Assembly: GCA_036676175.1 (NCBI GenBank)
Contig: JAKFDL010000110.1
Span: 1 to 5,104, forward strand
Source: Methylotenera_A sp036676175
GTDB lineage: Bacteria > Pseudomonadota > Gammaproteobacteria > Burkholderiales > Methylophilaceae
DNA length: 5,104 bases
Direction of reading: 5' to 3'
The notes beneath the pieces were generated by a model. The model was not told where the DNA came from. It worked only from the letters and a program-made list of their open reading frames with translations, and made no database searches. Both the position numbers and the translations under genes were made by a program. Each line of letters starts with the position of its first letter. Position 1 is the stretch's first letter. Below are positions 1 through 4,568 of this stretch, in pieces.

Positions 1-114
1 CGCTGAGCACTTATTTTCTGCTGCCGGCTCAAGTCCGTGGCGCGGCCTAACATGCGGTTCAAGCCGCTCGCTGCGCTCGCTCGGGACCGCGTTCCGCGGC
101 CCCTTAACCAAACG
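1..114 (+). mobile_element. Partial integron gene cassette 0 (3' end only)
   Basis: Only the last 114 bases of this cassette are visible: a 44-base non-coding tail followed by attC1. The tail aligns without gaps to 1274-1317 in cassette C (about 7 mismatches in 44 by eye), so this cassette belongs to the same tail family. Its inverse core GCCTAAC predicts that its unseen 5' junction reads GTTAGGC. No gene end can be recognised here. Confidence 0.85.
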
Positions 115-120
115 TTATAT
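45..120 (+). repeat. attC1 recombination site (76 bp)
   Basis: The site opens with inverse core GCCTAAC (45-51) and closes with core GTTATAT (114-120). Between them are the inner pair GGTTCAAG / CTTAACC, with an unpaired C that would be extrahelical, and a terminal hairpin CCGCG-TTC-CGCGG set in a GGG/CCC stem with a bulged A. This is the architecture of an integron attC folded as a single-stranded hairpin. The recombination point is expected between G114 and T115. Confidence 0.95.
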
Positions 121-513
121 GCCAAGTTAATACCCATGAAACCCCATATAGAAATCATAGAAAAAACAATATCCGAAATGGATGCACACTCTAACGTCAC
201 TCCATTTAAGGAGGTTATTGCACATCAATTAAAAGAAGCCAGAATGAGTCTATCCGAGCTAGATTTCAAGCAGATACTTCAAGTAGCAGAGGTTGGGCTA
301 AGTAAATTCTGTGGCTCTCATGAAGACCTGGATCTTCTAGAGAAAATATTGGATGATCTATTTGATTCCAATGTGATTGATAGTTTTTCTTATCAGAGAA
401 TCATCGAGAAAACAGCCTGCAATCGCTGGCTTTAGTGTTGATCATATAACAATGCGCTCAAGTCGTTCACTTCGCTCACTGGGACGGCGTGCCGCCGCCC
501 CTTAGCTTAATCG
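115..513 (+). mobile_element. Integron gene cassette A (399 bp)
   Basis: A complete cassette running from the TT of core GTTATAT to the G of the next core. Its attC opens with ATATAAC, the exact reverse complement of its own 5' core GTTATAT. Because this core is unusual, the match is strong evidence that the unit once existed as a circle with these ends. It contains one gene (136-435) and attC2. Confidence 0.93.
136..435 (+). CDS. Hypothetical acidic helical protein, cassette A
   Basis: I do not recognise this 99-residue protein. It begins MKPHIEIIEK, is acidic, and is rich in amphipathic helix-forming stretches such as LDLLEKILDDLFD. There is no signal peptide, membrane segment or catalytic motif. 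The frame stays open upstream to a GTG at 37, but that extension only translates attC1, so the first ATG inside the cassette (136) is preferred; it lies 21 bases from the cassette edge. No convincing Shine-Dalgarno sequence precedes it, and ATG 178 (residue 15) is an alternative start. The gene is visibly more AT-rich than the surrounding attC sites, as is common for cassette genes acquired from varied hosts. The stop lies 8 bases before attC2. Function unknown. Confidence 0.7.
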   Translation: MKPHIEIIEKTISEMDAHSNVTPFKEVIAHQLKEARMSLSELDFKQILQVAEVGLSKFCGSHEDLDLLEKILDDLFDSNVIDSFSYQRIIEKTACNRWL

Positions 514-519
514 TTAGGC
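444..519 (+). repeat. attC2 recombination site (76 bp)
   Basis: Inverse core ATATAAC (444-450) and core GTTAGGC (513-519). The inner pair is GCTCAAG / CTTAGC rather than GGTTCAAG / CTTAACC, a flank type shared with attC5 and attC6. The terminal arm is CGGCG-TGC-CGCCG, a version seen only here in the window. The recombination point is expected after G513. Confidence 0.95.
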
Positions 520-525
520 GGTAAA

Positions 526-876
526 ATGACCGGCATCAGTCGCTCGACAGTTATTTACTCATGGGTTTGGGTGCTCATTTTTGCTGTCACGCTTGCATGG
601 CCATACACATTCGGCGGCACTATTCCGTTTCCTGGCTTAGCCAAACTCGCGCAGTCGCCGTATCTCGCGCTAATGTCAACGGCATTATTTATTTGCGCTT
701 TGTTTGCCTCCATTCCGCGCCTACAAAGCCGTAACAAAAATCTTGTTTTTGCAGGCGTAGTGGGCTGTCTAGCAGTAGCTGGATTTCTTTTTTTATCAGT
801 ACCATTTGGCTTAGCTAATGCCCCACTTTGCCATGAGGCCATTCGTTCAACAAAACCAAGGCAACCTGACAAGTAG
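526..876 (+). CDS. Small three-helix integral membrane protein, cassette B
   Basis: A 116-residue hydrophobic protein with three likely transmembrane helices: about residues 9-27, 44-63 and 73-95. A basic loop (RLQSRNKN, 65-72) separates helices 2 and 3, and a short polar, basic tail ends in RQPDK. The basic loop favours a cytoplasmic loop between helices 2 and 3. I do not recognise the family and see no catalytic motif. The ATG lies 12 bases into the cassette; the only purine-rich sequence upstream, AGGCGG (516-521), is partly the attC core itself, so translation may be weak or helped by an upstream ribosome. Small polytopic membrane proteins are frequent among integron cassettes. Function unknown. 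Confidence 0.75.
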   Translation: MTGISRSTVIYSWVWVLIFAVTLAWPYTFGGTIPFPGLAKLAQSPYLALMSTALFICALFASIPRLQSRNKNLVFAGVVGCLAVAGFLFLSVPFGLANAPLCHEAIRSTKPRQPDK

Positions 877-880
877 TTAC

Positions 881-977
881 CCGCTTCAACCGGAAGCTCG
901 GCACACGTATGCTCGAACCTGCAAATCCAGCAGCGCCGAGTCATCACGTTTTACGCTTGGCTTGAATCCGTGGCGTG
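881..977 (+). repeat. Tail module T1, copy in cassette B
   Basis: A 97-base segment between the gene stop and attC3 that aligns without gaps to 2935-3031 (cassette F) and 4784-4880 (cassette I). It contains the stretch GAGTCATCACGTTTTACGC (938-956), identical in all three copies, and GAATCCGTGGCGTG just before attC. Over the last 80 bases it differs from the F copy at about 14 positions by eye. It has no credible gene of its own. Confidence 0.85.
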
Positions 978-1055
978 GCCTAACAAACGGTTCAAGGCCG
1001 TTCGCTTCGCTCACTCGGGACCGCGTTCCGCGGCCCCTTAACCTAAACGTTAGGC
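978..1055 (+). repeat. attC3 recombination site (78 bp)
   Basis: Inverse core GCCTAAC (978-984) and core GTTAGGC (1049-1055), inner pair GGTTCAAG / CTTAACC with one unpaired C, and terminal arm CCGCG-TTC-CGCGG. It belongs to the 78-bp flank type (AAACGG after the inverse core, TAAACG before the core) together with attC7, attC8 and attC10. Confidence 0.95.
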
Positions 1056-1071
1056 GTAAAAGCAGAATTCG

Positions 1072-1323
1072 ATGAACAAGGACGTTATGCATTCAAATAA
1101 CAATTGGCTTTGTCATTCTGAAAGTTCGCGGCGGCAGTACGAATCCGGCCCGAACCATTTGCGCCAAGTAACCCGCATATTCACATGCGCAAAGGAACGT
1201 CCGGCGCGCGCATGTTCGCTCATCACAGGTTTCAACCGTGAACCCGGCACGCGCCTTCCCCACACTCCATCATCGCTGGGCACTTACGTTATGCTGCCGG
1301 CACAAATCCGCGGCGCGGCCTAA
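1072..1323 (+). CDS. Doubtful small ORF, cassette C
   Basis: An 83-codon frame starting MNKDVMHSNN and ending on a TAA supplied by the attC4 inverse core GCCTAAC. The composition is odd (many Arg, Ser, Cys and Pro residues, no hydrophobic core), no Shine-Dalgarno sequence is visible, and I recognise no family. In the same frame its N-terminus resembles the frames of cassettes F and I (VMxSNN, then SRR and ES), showing common ancestry of the DNA. The F/I comparison gives no sign of protein-level selection. The cassette may be non-coding. Recorded so that the 338-bp cassette is not left unexplained. Confidence 0.25.
   Translation: MNKDVMHSNNNWLCHSESSRRQYESGPNHLRQVTRIFTCAKERPARACSLITGFNREPGTRLPHTPSSLGTYVMLPAQIRGAA
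1274..1317 (+). repeat. Tail module T2, copy in cassette C
   Basis: A 44-base segment directly upstream of attC4 that aligns without gaps to bases 1-44 of the window (about 84% identity by eye; shared words include CTGCCGGC and GGCGCG). The last 15-20 bases also resemble tail T1 (AATCCG, then GGCG before GCCTAAC), so T1 and T2 may be distant relatives. It contains an internal GTTATGC (1288-1294) identical to a core site. Confidence 0.75.
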
Positions 1324-1393
1324 CAAATGGTTCAAATCGTTCGCTGCGCTCACTGGGACGGGCTGAAGCCCGCCCCTTAACCAAACGTTATGC
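1318..1393 (+). repeat. attC4 recombination site (76 bp)
   Basis: Inverse core GCCTAAC (1318-1324) and core GTTATGC (1387-1393), inner pair GGTTCAA / TTAACC, and terminal arm CGGGCT-GA-AGCCCG within the GGG/CCC stem. The recombination point is expected after G1387. The inverse core supplies the stop of the doubtful frame in cassette C. Confidence 0.95.
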
Positions 1394-1395
1394 AC

Positions 1396-1401
1396 AAGGA
1401 G
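1396..1401 (+). promoter_or_regulatory. Ribosome-binding site AAGGAG of the cassette D gene
   Basis: AAGGAG lies 5 bases before ATG 1407 and inside the first 14 bases of the cassette, so the cassette carries its own translation signal. This fixes the start codon. Confidence 0.85.
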
Positions 1402-1406
1402 TAATC

Positions 1407-1826
1407 ATGCGCATTCTGGAAAAACTCAGAAATATGATAGCGAAGAAGAAGGTATGCCCGAACACTGCCAAAGTTCAGGAGTTCATGGCGGAGATTGACA
1501 TGACCTTTAACGGGTACGGCGGCCTCTCTATGCACCGTCTTGCAGTCAGCGAGTTTGGATACTTAATTCGCTACCTAACAGGTGGAAAAATAGAATCTTT
1601 TTCAGATTTCAGAGTTATCGTCGAAAACAAAGAAGTCATAGATGAAAGCATCAAGAAAGAGCTTTCAAAAGATATCCTTCGCGAATCCGAGGTTTTTGGC
1701 TATTCCAGAGAAACTACTGAAGGAAACATTCTGAGGCTTCAGAAAATAGTTAATTCAATCTGTGAATACACGGCCCTATGCGACCGACTTGGCGTGAATA
1801 TATATGCCGCACGAGAGAGCGCATAA
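1407..1826 (+). CDS. Hypothetical soluble protein, cassette D
   Basis: A 139-residue protein that I do not recognise. It begins with a basic amphipathic stretch (MRILEKLRNMIAKKK), followed by mixed helical sequence and a charged central region (ENKEVIDESIKKELSKD). There is no transmembrane segment, no secretion signal and no clear catalytic motif; three cysteines (C17, C118, C124) are not arranged as a metal site. The strong Shine-Dalgarno sequence at 1396-1401 supports both the start and real expression. The TAA stop overlaps attC5 (GCATAAC), which removes any trailer. Codon use and AT content differ from the GC-rich tails of neighbouring cassettes. Function unknown. Confidence 0.8.
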   Translation: MRILEKLRNMIAKKKVCPNTAKVQEFMAEIDMTFNGYGGLSMHRLAVSEFGYLIRYLTGGKIESFSDFRVIVENKEVIDESIKKELSKDILRESEVFGYSRETTEGNILRLQKIVNSICEYTALCDRLGVNIYAARESA

Positions 1827-1896
1827 CAATGCGCTCAAATCGCTCACTTCGTTCGCTGGGACCGCGTTCCGCGGCCCCTTAGCTTAATCGTTATGC
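1821..1896 (+). repeat. attC5 recombination site (76 bp)
   Basis: Inverse core GCATAAC (1821-1827) and core GTTATGC (1890-1896), inner pair GCTCAA / TTAGC, terminal arm CCGCG-TTC-CGCGG. It has the same flank type as attC2 and attC6. It overlaps the last codons and stop of the cassette D gene. Confidence 0.95.
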
Positions 1897-1901
1897 GCTT
1901 T

Positions 1902-1905
1902 GGAG
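1902..1905 (+). promoter_or_regulatory. Ribosome-binding site GGAG of the cassette E gene
   Basis: GGAG (in GGAGAGA) lies 6 bases before ATG 1912. It decides the start: an in-frame TTG at 1900 overlaps this site and would be a poor start. Confidence 0.75.
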
Positions 1906-1911
1906 AGATTT

Positions 1912-2649
1912 ATGAGTTGGCTGATTCCTATATTTATCATTGCTTTTATAATTTTGTTTTTCATCATCAGACTGAAACAGCCAAGCAGCTCACCGGAAAG
2001 CTGTCCGTATATTAAAAATACAGCTCTTTTCTCACCTGCTGAGCGCTCATTTTTAGGAGTACTTGAACAAGCAGTAGGAGATGAATATCGGATATTTGGT
2101 AAAGTCCGAGTCGCGGACGTTGCCAGTGTCAAGTCAATGTCAAATAAAAGAAATTGGTATCAAGCTTTCAACCGCATTAGCGCTAAACACTTTGATTTCT
2201 TGCTTTGTGCAAAGGGAGATCTTTCTATTACATGCGCAGTAGAGCTTGACGATAAATCTCATCAACAGCACAAACGGCAAGAGCGGGATGCTTTTCTTGT
2301 TGGGGTTTGTCAATCAATCTCCTTGCCGCTTATTCAAATCCAAGCTCAGGCTGCTTACTCAGTAGCTGAGGTAAGGGCCAAAATTGTGGGCGCTCTTGGT
2401 CAGCAAGAAGCCATAGCTTTACCTATTAATAACTCTTCGCCTGTCGAAAACTCTGAACCTTCGCAATCAATAGCGGAGAACCAAGAACAGCAGCTGCAAG
2501 CTAAAGTTATACCTGTAACTCCAACATGCACAAAATGCGCTTCGCCCATGGTCCAGCGTCAGGCAAAATCCGGAACCAATGCAGGTGAAATATTTTGGGG
2601 TTGTAGCGCATTTCCAAAGTGCCGTAACGCCATACGTATAAGCGCATAA
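1912..2649 (+). CDS. Membrane-anchored DUF2726 nuclease-like protein with topoisomerase-type zinc finger
   Basis: A 245-residue protein with three recognisable parts. Residues 4-20 form one very hydrophobic helix (IPIFIIAFIILFFII), a likely N-terminal membrane anchor with the rest cytoplasmic. Residues about 38-160 match the DUF2726 pattern as I know it: LFSPAERSFLGVLEQAV, then FDFLLC (D95), then VELDDKSH (E111, D113, D114, H117), and RDAF. DUF2726 is thought to be related to restriction-endonuclease-like folds, and these acidic residues sit where such an active site would be. A Gln/Ser/Glu-rich linker (about 165-200) leads to a C-terminal four-cysteine finger, CTKC (C206, C209) and CSAFPKC (C231, C237), with W229-G230 before the third cysteine, as in the zinc ribbons of bacterial topoisomerase I. 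Inferred role: nucleic-acid binding or cleavage at the membrane; the substrate is unknown. The stop is supplied by attC6. Confidence 0.85.
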   Translation: MSWLIPIFIIAFIILFFIIRLKQPSSSPESCPYIKNTALFSPAERSFLGVLEQAVGDEYRIFGKVRVADVASVKSMSNKRNWYQAFNRISAKHFDFLLCAKGDLSITCAVELDDKSHQQHKRQERDAFLVGVCQSISLPLIQIQAQAAYSVAEVRAKIVGALGQQEAIALPINNSSPVENSEPSQSIAENQEQQLQAKVIPVTPTCTKCASPMVQRQAKSGTNAGEIFWGCSAFPKCRNAIRISA

Positions 2650-2719
2650 CAATGCGCTCAAGCCGTTCGCTTCGCTCACTGGGACCGCGTTCCGCGGCCC
2701 CTTAGCTTAATCGTTAGGC
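2644..2719 (+). repeat. attC6 recombination site (76 bp)
   Basis: Inverse core GCATAAC (2644-2650) and core GTTAGGC (2713-2719), inner pair GCTCAAG / CTTAGC, terminal arm CCGCG-TTC-CGCGG. Nearly identical to attC5. It overlaps the stop of the cassette E gene. Confidence 0.95.
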
Positions 2720-3103
2720 GGCAAAGCAAAGCCCGGGAAAACATGGAAGTTATGCGTTCAAATAACATATTACTTGTTCAGCCTGGCGCTTCGCGGCGTC
2801 GGCACGAATCCAACACGCATCATTTGCATGGCTCTCGCCACAATACCGCGTGCTCCCATTTCTACCTGACATACCGCACGCGTCTGCCTCGGGCGCACTA
2901 TTTTTTCGGTTTATGTGCAAATCTCCGAGTGCCCTTCTTTCAATCTGAAAGTCAGCACGCGTATGCTCCAAGCCACAAACCCAGCGGCTTTGAGTCATCA
3001 CGTTTTACGCCTAGCCTGAATCCGTGGCGTGGCCTAACAAACGGTTCAAGGCCGTTCGCTTCGCTCACTCGGGACCGCGTTCCGCGGCCCCTTAACCTAA
3101 ACG
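2714..3103 (+). mobile_element. Integron gene cassette F (390 bp), possibly gene-less
   Basis: A complete cassette with matching cores GTTAGGC / GCCTAAC. It is the same length as cassette I and aligns to it without any indel (about 29 differences in 390 by eye, roughly 92-93% identity). It comprises a head shared with C and I (about 2714-2825), a middle shared with I only, tail T1 and attC7. No credible gene is seen; the only forward frame is the doubtful 2743-3126. Confidence 0.92.
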
Positions 3104-3126
3104 TTAGAGGCCATGCCAATGCCTGA
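2743..3126 (+). CDS. Doubtful ORF of cassette F, reading through attC7
   Basis: A 127-codon frame beginning MEVMRSNN and rich in Arg, His, Ser and Pro, with no recognisable domain, hydrophobic core or Shine-Dalgarno sequence. Its last third translates tail T1 and attC7 (the 78-bp attC is 26 codons with no stop in this frame) and ends at TGA 3124-3126, just inside the cassette G gene. Compared with cassette I, changes in this frame are about 19 amino-acid-altering to 8 silent, close to neutral expectation, which argues against a selected protein. An overlapping minus-strand frame (3001 down to 2750) is interrupted by a stop in cassette I and is no better. Confidence 0.22.
   Translation: MEVMRSNNILLVQPGASRRRHESNTHHLHGSRHNTACSHFYLTYRTRLPRAHYFFGLCANLRVPFFQSESQHAYAPSHKPSGFESSRFTPSLNPWRGLTNGSRPFASLTRDRVPRPLNLNVRGHANA
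2935..3031 (+). repeat. Tail module T1, copy in cassette F
   Basis: A 97-base segment immediately before attC7, aligned without gaps to 881-977 and 4784-4880. It includes the invariant GAGTCATCACGTTTTACGC (2992-3010). Confidence 0.85.
3032..3109 (+). repeat. attC7 recombination site (78 bp)
   Basis: Inverse core GCCTAAC (3032-3038) and core GTTAGAG (3103-3109), inner pair GGTTCAAG / CTTAACC, terminal arm CCGCG-TTC-CGCGG. Apart from the core bases belonging to the next cassette it is almost identical to attC3. The recombination point is expected after G3103. Confidence 0.95.
3106..3110 (+). promoter_or_regulatory. Ribosome-binding site AGAGG made from the attC core
   Basis: AGAGG lies 8 bases before ATG 3119 but only 2 bases before ATG 3113, so it favours 3119 as the start. 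Its first four bases are part of the core GTTAGAG, so the recombination junction itself supplies most of the ribosome-binding site. Confidence 0.5.
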
Positions 3127-3835
3127 GCATATTCTCAAGTTTCTAGGCGAGGTAGTTGCATATGGCGGCGGAGCCGCAGTTGTCGCGTATCTGTTATTTC
3201 AATATCTCGGAAAGACTTGGATAGAGAATAAATTTTCTCAACGACTAGACCAGCTAAAGCACCAGCAAGCTCTTGAACTTCAGCGATTGAGAGTGGAGAT
3301 AGACTCATTACTGAGTGGCGCACTAAAACTTCAGGAGCGAGAATTTCAAACCCTCCCAGATGCATGGCAAAAACTTGACGAGGCATATGGTCTAGTTTCG
3401 TGGCTAGTTCACCCAATGCAAGAATATCCAAACCTTGACCGGATGAACCCACAACAACTCGAAGAGTTTCTGGCAACCACAGAGTTTACCGAAACACAAA
3501 AGGACGAAATCCGCTCATCAAGGGATAGGCTGCACAGCTATACGGAAATCGTGTTCTGGTACCGCTTTCACAAAGTCAAGCTGGCCTTCTCGGAGCTGCA
3601 AAGTTTCGTCGCTCGCAATGGAATCTTCTTTCCCACAGAGCTAAAAGAAAAATTTACTAAAATCTCAGAAATGCTTTGGTCTGCATTGGTTTCTAAAGAG
3701 GTGGGACGCGAAGCAAATGACCACAAAATGCAAAATGAAGGCTGGCAAAAAATCAAAGAAGACGCTGAGCCTCTCTACAAATCAATAGAAGCCGACATTC
3801 AAGCTCGCCTTCAGTCGCATGGCAGAAAACCGTAA
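3119..3835 (+). CDS. Membrane-anchored coiled-coil protein, cassette G
   Basis: A 238-residue protein (240 if ATG 3113 is used; 3119 is chosen for ribosome-binding-site spacing). Residues about 10-30 form a single hydrophobic helix with a Gly-rich start (VAYGGGAAVVAYLLFQYL). It is followed by a long charged heptad-like helix at about 33-75 (NKFSQRLDQLKHQQALELQRLRVEIDS fragments), a likely coiled coil. The remainder is helical and rich in Trp, Phe and Glu, ending in a basic tail (HGRKP). I see no catalytic motif. Layout and composition resemble a recurrent type of uncharacterised protein with an N-terminal anchor and a cytoplasmic helical bundle; I cannot name a family. It probably sits in the inner membrane with its bulk in the cytoplasm, and may oligomerise through the coiled coil. 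Function unknown. Confidence 0.8.
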   Translation: MPEHILKFLGEVVAYGGGAAVVAYLLFQYLGKTWIENKFSQRLDQLKHQQALELQRLRVEIDSLLSGALKLQEREFQTLPDAWQKLDEAYGLVSWLVHPMQEYPNLDRMNPQQLEEFLATTEFTETQKDEIRSSRDRLHSYTEIVFWYRFHKVKLAFSELQSFVARNGIFFPTELKEKFTKISEMLWSALVSKEVGREANDHKMQNEGWQKIKEDAEPLYKSIEADIQARLQSHGRKP

Positions 3836-3837
3836 GC

Positions 3838-3915
3838 CTCTAACAAACGGTTCAAGTCGTTCGCTTCGCTCACTCGGGACGGGCTAAAGCCCGCCCCTTA
3901 ACCTAAACGTTAGCA
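3838..3915 (+). repeat. attC8 recombination site (78 bp)
   Basis: Inverse core CTCTAAC (3838-3844) and core GTTAGCA (3909-3915), inner pair GGTTCAAG / CTTAACC. It combines the 78-bp-type flanks of attC3, attC7 and attC10 with the CGGGCT/AGCCCG terminal arm otherwise found in attC4 and attC9, a mosaic. Confidence 0.95.
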
Positions 3916-4562
3916 GTCACGGAAAATATGGAATATACAACTGAAGAAATTGACAATTTCATAGACGGTAGTTTCGCACACAAGCTATGCGACGCTACTG
4001 CATGGTTTGAACATGCAAGGGCACTAATAGCCTCTGCAAGAATATCAAAAGACAGCGCTGCAAAGTTAATAAGCAGAACTGAAAAGTCCGAGCTAGAGAA
4101 TGTTTGCTCCCTGCTTTATGGCTTGGCGCTAGAAAATTTATTCAAAGCAATATGGATATATAAAAAATTTGGCATTCCTCATACAGCTGATTGGGAGCCC
4201 GTAGCAAAATTCCCCGCCGAAATAAAAACGCACAACTTACTTAAACTGGCAAATGAGATAGACCCAAACCTAGCGAAGAAATATGAATTCTCGCTAGAGT
4301 TGCTAACCGAGTCAGTCACTTGGGCAGGGAGATATCCCTGCGAACTTAAGGCCGGCGCAGGAATTTATGTAAGCTATCCAGAGATGCATAGCCACGCCGA
4401 AGAAATATATGAAAAATATAGAACTCTATTTACTATTTCTCGCTAGAAGTGAGCGCGGGGCATGAGGCGGTACCGTAACCCTACCAGTGCACTGCTAACA
4501 ACTGGTTCAAATCGCTCGCTACGCTCACTGGGACGGGCTAAAGCCCGCCCCTTAACCAAACG
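3910..4562 (+). mobile_element. Integron gene cassette H (653 bp)
   Basis: A complete cassette with core GTTAGCA matched by inverse core TGCTAAC at 4493-4499. It carries one gene (3928-4446) and a 46-base trailer (4447-4492) in which I see nothing recognisable and no T1 or T2 tail. Confidence 0.94.
3928..4446 (+). CDS. HEPN-like all-helical protein, cassette H
   Basis: A 172-residue protein with the layout of HEPN-like helical bundles. An N-terminal helix (about 17-38, with AWFEHARAL) is followed by a hydrophobic helix containing LLYGLALENLFKAIWIYKK (62-80), then THNLLKLANEID (101-112) and a TWAGRYP motif (131-137). The pattern GxxxENLxKA, then HxLxxLA, then GRYP recurs in uncharacterised HEPN-related proteins as I know them. 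The canonical Rx4-6H RNase motif is not evident, so it may be a non-catalytic member. HEPN proteins act in toxin-antitoxin, anti-phage and RNA-cleaving roles, but nothing adjacent looks like a nucleotidyltransferase (MNT) antitoxin partner. ATG 3928 has ACGGA about 4 bases upstream. The family call rests on pattern recall. Confidence 0.8.
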   Translation: MEYTTEEIDNFIDGSFAHKLCDATAWFEHARALIASARISKDSAAKLISRTEKSELENVCSLLYGLALENLFKAIWIYKKFGIPHTADWEPVAKFPAEIKTHNLLKLANEIDPNLAKKYEFSLELLTESVTWAGRYPCELKAGAGIYVSYPEMHSHAEEIYEKYRTLFTISR

Positions 4563-4568
4563 TTAGGC
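4493..4568 (+). repeat. attC9 recombination site (76 bp)
   Basis: Inverse core TGCTAAC (4493-4499) and core GTTAGGC (4562-4568), inner pair GGTTCAA / TTAACC, terminal arm CGGGCT-AA-AGCCCG. It has the same flank type as attC1 and attC4. The recombination point is expected after G4562. Confidence 0.95.

Larger units (their letters stand above)
514..1049 (+). mobile_element. Integron gene cassette B (536 bp)
   Basis: A complete cassette with 5' core GTTAGGC matched by its inverse core GCCTAAC at 978-984. It holds the membrane-protein gene 526-876, then about 100 non-coding bases (881-977) homologous to the tails of cassettes F and I, then attC3. It looks like a hybrid: a unique gene joined to a tail from another cassette family. 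Confidence 0.93.
1050..1387 (+). mobile_element. Integron gene cassette C (338 bp), possibly gene-less
   Basis: A complete cassette with matching cores GTTAGGC / GCCTAAC. Its 5' part (about 1081-1166) resembles the heads of cassettes F and I, while its last 44 bases before attC4 match the window-start cassette instead. The only reading frame is the doubtful 1072-1323. The middle (about 1170-1270) shows nothing I can identify. Confidence 0.9.
1388..1890 (+). mobile_element. Integron gene cassette D (503 bp)
   Basis: A compact complete cassette with cores GTTATGC / GCATAAC matching. One gene (1407-1826) fills nearly all of it, and its stop codon is formed by the attC5 inverse core, so there is essentially no non-coding trailer. 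Confidence 0.94.
1891..2713 (+). mobile_element. Integron gene cassette E (823 bp)
   Basis: The largest complete cassette here, with cores GTTATGC / GCATAAC matching. It consists of one gene (1912-2649) whose stop lies in the attC6 inverse core, preceded by a 21-base leader with a ribosome-binding site. Confidence 0.94.
3104..3909 (+). mobile_element. Integron gene cassette G (806 bp)
   Basis: A complete cassette whose unusual 5' core GTTAGAG is matched by inverse core CTCTAAC at 3838-3844. One gene fills it, with a 2-base gap between its stop and attC8. Confidence 0.94.

Noticed and set aside
37..135. Upstream in-frame extension of the cassette A gene from GTG 37.
   Set aside because: The extra 33 codons only translate the preceding cassette tail and attC1 and cross a recombination junction; the first ATG within the cassette is 136.
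555..947. Long minus-strand frame opposite the cassette B gene.
   Set aside because: Antisense shadow of the three-helix membrane protein; the part within T1 resembles the minus frame of F only because the DNA is homologous.
818..1075. Forward frame overlapping the end of the cassette B gene and running through tail T1 and attC3.
   Set aside because: It overlaps a better membrane-protein gene in another frame, and most of its length is the T1/attC3 translation seen in F and I; no ribosome-binding site.
2750..3001. Minus-strand frame in cassette F starting MMTQSRW, as a possible antisense gene.
   Set aside because: The homologous frame in cassette I is cut by a stop codon after about 46 codons (in the segment around 4715), so it is not conserved between two close copies.
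3135..3756. Minus-strand frames opposite the cassette G gene.
   Set aside because: Shadows of a well-supported plus-strand gene, with no ribosome-binding sites or recognisable protein features.
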